From: Limanda limanda
Taxonomy: Eukaryota > Chordata > Actinopteri > Pleuronectiformes > Pleuronectidae
Length of the DNA: 64,000 nt
Direction of reading: 5' to 3'
NCBI RefSeq assembly: GCF_963576545.1
Contig: NC_083644.1
Location: forward strand, 28,835,393-28,899,392
Shown one piece after another: positions 56,168-64,000 of this stretch. Both the position numbers and the translations under genes were made by a program. Under the pieces are notes generated by a model. That model saw nothing but the letters and a program-made list of their open reading frames with translations, was not told the origin of the DNA and ran no database searches. Each line of letters begins with the position of its first letter. Within the stretch, counting starts at the first letter, position 1.

Positions 56168-56617
56168 TCTCGGAGTCTAGCTTGTGTGTGTGTATGTTTG
56201 TGGCGTCCCGGGCATGCAGCACGTTTACATAGAAAACAATGCACTCGGAGGCTAACCCGACTCGTAGCTTCTGTGTGTGTCTGTCTTTGTTAGAAACTAG
56301 CATTGGAACGTGTTCAAGGAACCCCCCCCGGTCTCCGGTTGCATTGTACCGGTGCCGGTGGGCTCGCTCAGCGCCAGGGTGGCGAAGCGGATGAGGAGGA
56401 GGGGGGCAGAGAGCTGCACATTATAACTTTTGTGGCTCTTACAGATTTGCTCCACGCAGCCCGAGCTGCACGAACCGGTGCCGGTCAGCAGCAGCTCGCG
56501 GCCGCCTCCGTCGCTCGCTTTAAAATAGACTCATACCCGGGGTTTTAAGTGCATTTCGCCGCAGAAGTTGCAGCAGTGTTAGCTTCCAAGGCTAGCCCCC
56601 ACATCCCTTTGCCTGTG

Positions 56618-56690
56618 TGTGTCTGTGTCTATCTGTGTGTGTGCGTGTGTCTATGTGTGCGTGTGTCTGTGTGTGTGTGTGTGTGTGTGC
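56618..56690. repeat. (GT)n microsatellite, interrupted
   Basis: A GT run with CT, CG and TA interruptions. Confidence 0.9.
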
Positions 56691-56906
56691 GAGCGCTCAG
56701 ATACAATTATATACTGTATACACACATATCTAATGCATGTATTTAAATAAATGTACATCCTTATCAGAGGGTGTAGTAGTTTTAAAATTGTAGCTTCAAT
56801 GAAGAAACACAACAAACAAATACAGAAATATGTGCAGGACAGTGACTTAAAATTATTTTAACAACCTTACATATGCTAAGGAGAGATTTAAGACGTGAAA
56901 GTGGAT

Positions 56907-56968
56907 GTGTGTGTGTGTGTGTGATTGACAGGGGGGGCGGGGCGGTGAGAGGGGGGGGGGGGGGGGGA
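56907..56968. repeat. (GT)n followed by G-rich runs
   Basis: About eight GT units, then GGGGGGGCGGGGCGG and a run of about 16 G. It has G-quadruplex potential. Confidence 0.9.
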
Positions 56969-57134
56969 CTCAAAAGAGGTCAATCTTAAGAGGGCTGTTT
57001 TAGACAGGGTAAAAAGGCTGTTGTTTTAAATGATCCTTGTGGTATTTTGACCAAAAAATGTTACAGACATTTCATTAAGACCCCAAGGAACCATATCAAC
57101 TGTGGTAAAATGGGCATACAAGGGGACCTTTAAA

Positions 57135-58290
57135 TACCAAATAATCCTAAATAAGTGATTTTGTGTCCCTCTTTCAACAAACTCTTCCTTAAATGCATTC
57201 ACGGATACAGGCCTGTGCCTCTGCGTTTGCTTGTGTAAACAGACACATAACTGACAAACAAATCATCAATCAATGGCTGTTGGGCTGACGGTGGCCAATT
57301 GGAACATTTTAGCATATCGCCCAACCCTAACATATACTGTACAGAGATATAACAATGTTCAATTTCCAAAAATAGTTGCTTAGGAGTACCATCTTTACTT
57401 GTGGTATTCACAACCTCGGAAGTTTCTGAAAGCTCAGAGTTCAAGCTGTGACATGTTTGCTGACCCAGCTTGAGAGGACATGGCCAAGTTAAAATTTCAT
57501 TGAATTAGAAAGCACTGTATTGCAATTCTCTTGCCACAGAGCTTTACCTTACCAGCATATAAATGCCTAAAAATCTGAATTGACAGTGAGTATATTCGAT
57601 TAACTTGTTGCTTCACAGCATTAGAAATGTTATGCTCCATTTAAACATCACATCTGTCTCCACTTTGGGGGAATAGGCTTTAATGAACAAGGACATAGCT
57701 GAACCTCTTTTTTAAGCACAACTCAACATGTATTCACTGGATGTACAGTACTTATATGAGTGCGTCCATTTTTCAAGATGATAGAGGACAAATCAAACAA
57801 GATTTTATAATCCAATAAGGCATTTAGCGTGGTGTCATTGAGTGTCCTCAGATTTCCTCTGACCAGCCTTGCCTCTCATATGACAAAGTTTAATCTGAAC
57901 TCTGACATAAATTTTAAAGATGAAAATTAAACATTGTTGAATGTTTGTTGAAAAGTAAACATAAAGAGGCGACAGAAAATAAGTATTTGTAAAAGAAAAT
58001 GACATTTCATAGGGTGGACAATATACCTGAGAATTTCCATAAGCCAAATAGAAAAAGAAAAAAAAACATTGCCTTAACTCACGAAATCCAGTTAGTGGTT
58101 AAATGAAATAAATGATAATATAATGTGTTGAAAAATCAATGTTGGGTCTGTAATTCTATACAATACTATTATAAATGGAATGACCACCTTGTGGTTGTTT
58201 GCCTCCACCTGGCAGTCATGTTTTAGCTTAAATCCAGGTCTGTCCAGGCTAATAATATCTTGTAACGAACTGGCAGTTAGGTTTAGGTTT
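57135..58290. other. No gene recognised
   Basis: AT-rich, without splice-flanked frames or repeat ends. An 81-codon frame at 57199-57444 (minus) has no recognised motif. Confidence 0.5.
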
Positions 58291-58295
58291 TGTTA

Positions 58296-58440
58296 TGACT
58301 TATATTCAGCTAAGTACACCGTGTTAAATAGGTATTGAGATGTCCTAAGGGTCAGTCAACAGGTCAGATGGGGCATGTGACAGTTCTAGACCAATGGCTG
58401 TGGGATTATTTGGGATGACAGGCTCTCATTGGCTGGCTTT
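58296..58440 (+). repeat. Unnamed dispersed repeat, copy B
   Basis: The same sequence order as 32042-32215: TTTTGTTATGACTTATATTC, GGGGCATGTGACAGTTCTAG, GATGACAGGCTCTCATTGGC. Confidence 0.75.
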
Positions 58441-58444
58441 TTAA

Positions 58445-59690
58445 TGCATGATTTGTAACTGATTTTAATGGTTATGGTTTGTTTTTAATATTTTCTTTTC
58501 TTTTATGTTAGTGTTCTTATTTCTGCTTGTCTTGTTTTGTTCTGTGTTGTCTTATTCCCATGTATTTTGTAAACCACTTATTGTTATTATTATTATTGTA
58601 GTTTCATGGACATAAAGAACATGGATATCTGTTTGGAAACAGCAGCAGCTAATAAACGACCCTGTAAGAGCGTCTGGCAGGCTCTCTCAGCTGTGTTCCT
58701 GGCTGAGAAAAATGGTGGAATAAATGGGTCAAGAATTCCCGAAGCATTTTACCACGCCTTTCTACTGAGAAAAATGTACTTGTGTTATTTTAACAGGTTT
58801 CAAACTGGACTACATGAGCACTCTTTATTAATGTCCTTTCTGAAGGCCGCAATGGGTCGGAGGGTTGCGTGTGTCTCGTGCCCAGAGAGTAAGTGGTTAG
58901 GTGAAATGGCCCAAGATTCTCACGCACAGGGACAATAACAGAGCAGCAGAGGACAAAAATAGACTCTGCACAACACATAGGCCCATTCAGATGCATGTAT
59001 CTTCAGACTTGCTTCAAAGATCGTCCTTAAACATAAGCAGGTGTAGGGCTTTTACAGTGTGGTATTTAATAATGCAGAGGCAGAAATGGGGTCTTGGGCG
59101 CGCTCTGTGCTCAGGGAGTTTTCTGTAAAATACTACTACTATACTAAGAATACCAGACTCCTTTTTGGAAATACAGGAGGTAATATGGTGGTCTTCCAGG
59201 GCACCACATCCACAGGATTTGCCTTATACCATTAGGGGAGGAAACTACTTATTAGACAAGCCAGCATTGCTGCTCACCAGTAAGGATACTGAAGCTACTC
59301 TTTCATTTTAAGACTTAAATGAGTTCTGTGCAGACTAGTGTTTTAGCTCCATATCAGAAGTTATCTCTCTAATCTGTCTGTACTAATTAAATCCTATACC
59401 ACATGACCATTAACATACACTGATCATGTGCCTGTTCAAATAATTCAACTCAAGCGATAGACAAATGATGCAATGGACACAAATGACGAGATAGATCAGA
59501 TCTATCACATTTATTGCGTCGCATCATTTGTGTAGTTCGCATCTTTTTAAGCTAGCGACATGAAATTTGCATCTTTGCATTGACTTTGAATATGATCGTA
59601 GGAAAAATTTGCGTCGCCTTTGGTGTGAAAGCACTATAATATCAGAAGAAAACACTGTACTTCGTCTTCTATTACAGTACATTTTGTAAT
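58445..59690. other. No gene recognised
   Basis: A 110-codon plus-strand frame (58606-58938, MDIKNMDICLETAAANKRPC) has no family match and no splice context. A local inverted pair, GCGTCGCATCATTTGTGTAG against CAAATGATGCAATG, occurs at 59463-59536. Otherwise unassigned. Confidence 0.45.
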
Positions 59691-59960
59691 GATTCTGCCC
59701 CTGTCAAGAAATTGAGAAAGACTTTTTGATATTCAATTTTTCTTGTAATGTTGGAGCCAATCCCATCTGCCATTGGGCAAGAGGCAGGATTCCCCTTGAA
59801 GGCAAGCAAGGGTTAAAAAGAAAAGGAAAGGAAAGAAAAATGAAAGAAATAACAACAATTAAAAGAAGTTCTATTGACAGATAAAATAAGACATAAAATA
59901 ATAGTAGGATTGGCTTGAAACTAAAAATCAAATAAAAATGCAATCTTAGATTTATGTTTA

Positions 59961-59999
59961 ACACTTTTTATTGGGGTTGATTACCCCAATAAAAAGTGT
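59961..59999. repeat. Perfect 17-bp hairpin at the 3' edge of the third L1
   Basis: ACACTTTTTATTGGGGT at 59961-59977 and its exact reverse complement ACCCCAATAAAAAGTGT at 59983-59999, with the 5-nt loop TGATT. Each arm contains an AATAAA on one strand. Confidence 0.92.
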
Positions 60000-60360
60000 A
60001 TGGTGTGTATGGTGGTTGACATCTAATCTTTCTCTTGAAGTGGGCTTTGTATGCTCTCATAGTACGACAAGAAGGGGGTCCAGGTTCTCTCAAAGCTCTG
60101 TATGGAACCTTTCAGAGTATATCTGATTTTCTCCAGTTTCAAAAAAGACATGGTGTCTCTAATCCATCTACTGAATGTGGGAGGTGTTTGTTCCTACCAT
60201 AACAGTAGTATCAGACATCTGGCAAGCAGAGAGGTGAAAGCCATGACAACATGGGCAATGCCCTTAAGAGGACGAGTTTAATTAGTAAAGCCAAAAATGG
60301 CACATAATGGGTTTGGAGGGATGACCACACCAAAAATTGTAGAGTAAGCATGAAAGATGT

Positions 60361-62262
60361 CTACCCACAATTTTCTGAGGAAAGGGCAAGACCAGAACAT
60401 TTGTATGTGATCAGCTGGTTGACTTTTACAGCGGGGGCAAGAGGGGTCAACATCAGGGAAAATCTTTTCACTTTAGCCCTGGTCCAGTGAACTCTCAGGA
60501 GGATTTTAAGTTGAATTAAGCTGCGTCTAGCGCAGGGGGATGATGCGTGTACTAAGTTCAGCACAGCCTGCCACTGATCCTCTCTCATTACATCCCTAGG
60601 TCTTCTTCCAAAAGTGTTCTAGTTTCTTGCAGTGACTGGGGGGAGATGTTGCGGATTTGATTGTAAAGGACTGAAATTAAGCCTTTTCGGCGTGGAGACA
60701 AAGTGAGAAGATTGTCAGTTGCGTTATCTGCTGGGAAATTTGGAAATTAAGCAATATTTTTCTGCACAAAATGTCTAACTTGGAGATATCTAAAAAAAAT
60801 GTGATTTCGGCAGGTCAAACTTCTCAGAGAGTTGTGCGAATGATAAAAATTTGCCCTGAAAAAAGAGGCTAGGTGTGGAAGTAATGCCTTTTGCCATCCA
60901 GATTTTAACAGCTGAGTCCAAGGTAGAGGGCGGTTAATTGTAATTATTGACAACTGGGGAGTGAATTGACATTGGAGACAGGTTGAAATGTCTTTTAAAC
61001 TTCGACCAGATTCCAACTGAGCAAGTGGACCGGGCCACCTGTGCACACAAAATGTATCTAGGCCTCACTGCTGTCAGGTTGATAGTCCTCCATCCAGAAC
61101 AATATTTTCTGGATATTACAGGCCCAGGAATAATGTATAAAATTGAGCAAAGCCAAGCCAGCAAGCCCATTGGGTCTTTCAAGCGATCGCCTTTTAATTC
61201 TGTGTGATTTACCATTCCAGATGAAAGACGCTATGCATTGGTCCAAAGTTTCAAAAAACATTTTCCTCATCAAGATGGGAATGTTTTGGAAGAGGTAAAG
61301 AAATTTTGGTAATACAATCATTTTAATTAGGTTAACTCGACCGACCGAAGGAGAGTGGCAGGCTAGACCATCTCAACATATCTTGTTTACACGTTTCAAG
61401 GAGCACTCCAAAGTTCTTCATAAATAGCAGGGGAAAAGTGGGCGTGATTTCTACTCCAAGGTATTTAAATTCTTTCTTAACTCTAACGGCTCTATAGCAA
61501 TGGCAAAGAGGAGGGGCGACAGGGGAAATCCTTGGCGGAAAAATATTCAGACTGCTGACCGTTGGTATCTACTGCGGCGGCTAAGAGTTGAGCATATAAA
61601 AGTTTTATCCAGGATATAAAAGCTTCACCAAATTCAAATTGCTTGAGCACTGAGAACAGGTAGTTCCATTCAACTCGATTGAACGCCTTTTCGGCATCGA
61701 TTGAAATCACCATTTCAGGAACAGGGGCTGACGGGGAATACACAATATTTAGGAGTCTTCTCAAGTTTTAGCTAGAGTGTCTATTTAAAATAAAGCTGTT
61801 TGATCTGTGGATATTATTTGTGGTAGTAACTTCTCCAGTCTAGCGGCTAGGATTTTAGACAGAATTTTATAATCGCCATTCAGTAAAGAGATAGGGTGAT
61901 AAGAAGCGCACTGTAGTGGGTCTTTGCCTGTTTTAGGAATAAGTGTAAAAGCAGCTGTCGTAGGGTTGGTGGAAGCTCTTAAGATGACAAGGATTCATTA
62001 AACATGGCTTGAAGCAGAAGGGATAGTTCAGGTACAATTTTTTTATAGAAGTCTGAGGTTAAGCCATCTGGCCCAGGTGTTTTATTGCATTTTAAAGATT
62101 TAATAGCTTCTAAGATTTCTGTGTTTTAGATCTCTCTCCCAAGTGGTGAATTGTGCTCCGGAGGGATAGAGGGAAATGTGAGTTTGTCAAAGAGGCTCTC
62201 AATTTTGTGGAGTTTTCATCCTGTTCAGAGCTATGTAGGTCACTGTTGTATTGTTTAAAGAC
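60361..62262 (-). pseudogene. L1 ORF2 reverse transcriptase and C-terminus, multiply broken
   Basis: The RT palm is at 61492-61764: EMVISIDAEKAFNRVEWNYL then FSVLKQFEFGEAFISWIKLL. The YADD block is not identifiable. The thumb/C-terminal region (60747-61321) reads MIVLPKFLYLFQNIPILMRK, FIWNGKSHRIKRRSLERPNG and LAGLALLNFIHYSWACNIQK. The end at 60361-60588 is HASSPCARRSLIQLKILLRV, where the cysteine motif has mostly decayed. It has many frame changes and stops. Confidence 0.8.
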
Positions 62263-62270
62263 CTTGTTAA
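62263..62270. repeat. 8-bp target duplication of the hAT (left)
   Basis: CTTGTTAA, repeated exactly at 63253-63260. Confidence 0.9.
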
Positions 62271-62473
62271 TAGGGATGAGCGAGTACAGCATTATCTGTA
62301 TCTGTATCTGTTAACCATATGAATTATCCGTATCCGTACTCGGAGTGGGCGGGGCCTAACCCGGAAGTGGGTGTGATTTAACCTGGAAGTGGGCTTGTTC
62401 AACATAACTTTCTTTTTTAACTTTGAAATTTTTTTATGATTTTTTAATTTTTTTTAAATTTATTTCCACACCA

Positions 62474-62482
62474 GGTGTGTGT

Positions 62483-62519
<37 letters not shown>

Positions 62520-62521
62520 TG
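62474..62521. repeat. (GT)n microsatellite
   Basis: About 20 GT units with few interruptions, inside the hAT. Confidence 0.95.
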
Positions 62522-62524
62522 AGA

Positions 62525-62905
62525 TGCGAGGGACGTTTACTGTCTCCCGGAGAAACGAACACTCTGTGTCCCCAGCACAGAAAGACGCGATCCACATTCG
62601 TTCACAAGTCACACAGACTGGCCTTGCTATTTTCATCTTACATTAACACTTAAAGTTTAGTGCAGTGTAATTGTTTGCCGTGATAATTAAATGCCAGTGT
62701 GATAATAAATGACAATTTCAAACCATACACCCTGTCATGTTGTACTGTATTTAATAGAGGTTTACTTTACTGTAAAGTAAGTGTAAATGTAAAGTGAAAA
62801 CAACAAAACCAGTCACCCAGACCCGTGAACAAATACAATTCACGTCTTTCCATACTAAAAACACAGAGCGTTCACTTCTCCGGGAGACAGTGAACGTCCC
62901 TCGCA
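62525..62905. repeat. 45-bp imperfect internal inverted repeat of the hAT
   Basis: TGCGAGGGACGTTTACTGTC and onward (62525-62569) pairs with a segment ending GACAGTGAACGTCCCTCGCA (62861-62905), with about four mismatches over 45 bp. Confidence 0.88.
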
Positions 62906-63820
62906 TCTGCAGCGCTCCTCTACTGAGCCAATGCAGGTCTCGTGAAAATGTTTCCAAAGACTCGTACCCGAAGACCCAGTCGGGAAATTAACGAATCATT
63001 TCTGCTTCCTTGACTGAGCCTATGGAACAGTCCCGATGCGCAGTGAACCTGAGTGACTGAGAGACAGAGAGCTGTTCTGTGAGTGAGTGAGCAGAGCCGT
63101 GTGTGAAGGGGAGCGCTGTGACGCTGTGTGAGGATTTTCATTCAGTCCGAGCAAAGATAATGACTCCGATTACTCGTATAATAATCGTACTCGGCAAAAG
63201 TGCTTTATCCGTACCGGATACTCGTTTCAGCCGAGTATCCGGCTCATCTCTACTTGTTAATCCCCAAATGGCTGGTCACAATCTCGCCATTTTCACCTTG
63301 AACCTTAGGTATGAGGTGAGAGGAGGCGGATTGGCGGGCTTGTTGGGCTAACAGTTTGCCAGCCTTATCACCAGATTCATAAATATTATAACGGCCCTGG
63401 TGAGTAGATAATTGGCTTTGTCTGTGGTCAGTGTATCATATTCTGTCTGCAAGCGCAGCCTTTCTTTGTAGAGATTTAGAGAGGGGGATGAGGCGTATTG
63501 TTTGGCAATATCAGTTAAGGCTTGGGAGATGGTCTCAAGTTTTGAACATTCTTGCTTTTTTTATTCTGGAGGAGTACTCAATTATCTGCCCTCTAAGGAA
63601 CGCTTTAAGTAACTATGAAGATAAAGTATAAAATCTTTTTTTTAATCCAACCGTGCCTTTTAGGCATCACGTAGCAGTCAATGTAAAAAGAAAAATGTCC
63701 ATTTAAGGAATGTCCAAGTTGACTAATATGAAGTCCTATGGAGTAGGCTACGGTTAGAGTTCGTATAATAAGATGCATCTAGAGTTAGATTACTCACCAA
63801 CGTGAAGTAGATAGCTTACC

Positions 63821-64000
63821 CAGTGTTGTGCAAGTTCACACCTCTCATGAACTAGTTCAAAGTTCAGTTCATACAAGTTAACATGAATAGTTCACGTTCA
63901 TAGTTCACCATTTAAATTCTGAACGAGTTCATAGTTCAGTTCATTTCATAGTTTTAAGGTGGAAAGTGAGAATGACTTAACTTGTTAAAGAAAACCTTAT
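63821..64000. mobile_element. hAT-type element end, running off the window
   Basis: CAGTGTTGTGCAAGTTCACA at 63821 is followed by subterminal GTTCA/TGAAC repeats (GAACTAGTTCAAAGTTCAGT and others). This is the pattern of an abundant fish hAT group with CAGTGTTG ends. The other end lies beyond the window. Confidence 0.65.

Larger units (their letters stand above)
55370..57129. mobile_element. TTAA-flanked GC-rich DNA transposon, 1.76 kb
   Basis: TTAA at 55366-55369 and 57130-57133. Ends are AGGTCCCATCGTATG (left) and AGGTCCCCTTGTATG (right, reversed). The middle is GC- and CpG-rich with GCTAGC/GTTAGC words and a local tandem repeat of CCGGGACGTCCCGG (56054-56140). A GT-type microsatellite is at 56618-56690. 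The right 130 bp matches 31812-31990 (reversed) and the right end of 566-1126. No transposase frame is recognised. Confidence 0.8.
62271..63252. mobile_element. Non-autonomous hAT nested in the third L1
   Basis: 982 bp with ends TAGGGATGAGCGAGTAC and, reversed, TAGAGATGAGCCGGATACTC, flanked by the exact 8-bp duplication CTTGTTAA. It holds TATCTGTATCTG/TATCCGTAT subterminal repeats, a (GT)n tract and a long internal inverted repeat (62525-62569 against 62861-62905). No transposase. Confidence 0.93.
60000..63650 (-). mobile_element. Third L1 (ORF2 part), split by a hAT
   Basis: Minus-strand L1 ORF2 from linker to 3' UTR. The upstream part (63261 to about 63650) corresponds to the linker of the first L1. 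Then comes a hAT (62271-63252), then RT and C-terminus (60361-62262). The 3' part, with TTTTCCAGCTT-type blocks and A-rich sequence to about 59820, resembles the 3' region of the first L1. Endonuclease and ORF1 are not seen. The 5' limit and any duplication were not found. Confidence 0.8.

Noticed and set aside
57199..57444. An 81-codon minus-strand frame ahead of the TTAA element
   Set aside because: No recognised motif; no splice or start context.
58606..58938. A 110-codon plus-strand frame, MDIKNMDICLETAAANKRPC
   Set aside because: No family, no splice sites and no promoter seen; the length is within chance for 64 kb.

Overview
This is vertebrate, almost certainly teleost fish, nuclear DNA. 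The evidence is split genes with GT..AG introns, dense CA/GT microsatellites, and a repeat mix typical of bony fish: L1/Tx1-like and L2/CR1-like LINEs, tRNA-derived SINEs, hAT, PIF/Harbinger-like and TTAA-type DNA transposons. Nothing bacterial, viral or CRISPR-like is seen. Everything was read by eye; family names rest on recognised protein motifs, terminal inverted repeats and target-site duplications, not on database searches.

The one confidently recognised host gene is st3gal3 (beta-galactoside alpha-2,3-sialyltransferase 3) on the minus strand. Seven coding exons are found at 48424-48518, 46094-46157, 44982-45077, 44716-44902, 30557-30703, 30018-30164 and 14742-14846. Their phases join into 279 codons plus stop that cover most of the luminal catalytic domain and the C-terminus. 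The 5' exons (cytoplasmic tail, membrane anchor, stem) were not found. They may lie beyond the right edge, in which case everything from 48.5 to 64 kb is also st3gal3 intron.

Layout. 0-2.9 kb: two weak candidate exons at the extreme left, a TTAA-type element, and a CpG-rich patch with a possible minus-strand first exon. 3-14.7 kb: SINE and LINE scraps and a Harbinger-like MITE with an exact TAA duplication. 14.7-30 kb: the last st3gal3 exon with a 140-bp (TG)n tract against its splice acceptor, a DIRS/LTR-like remnant split by a second Harbinger-like element, a full-length but decayed L1 bounded by an 11-bp duplication (22300-27999), and a sequence built of GGTC..GACC palindromes. 30-48.5 kb: the other st3gal3 exons, with a 14-kb intron holding an L2 fragment, a hAT transposase remnant and a second L1 carrying a nested L2. 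49-64 kb: a fold-back element around a CR1/Rex-like LINE, that LINE itself split by a hAT; a 1.76-kb TTAA-type element; a third L1 split by another hAT; and a hAT end leaving the window.

The transposon genes are mostly pseudogenes. The two intronic L1s and the hAT transposase remnant lie in the same orientation as st3gal3, so their splice and polyadenylation signals are in the sense strand of the host transcript.
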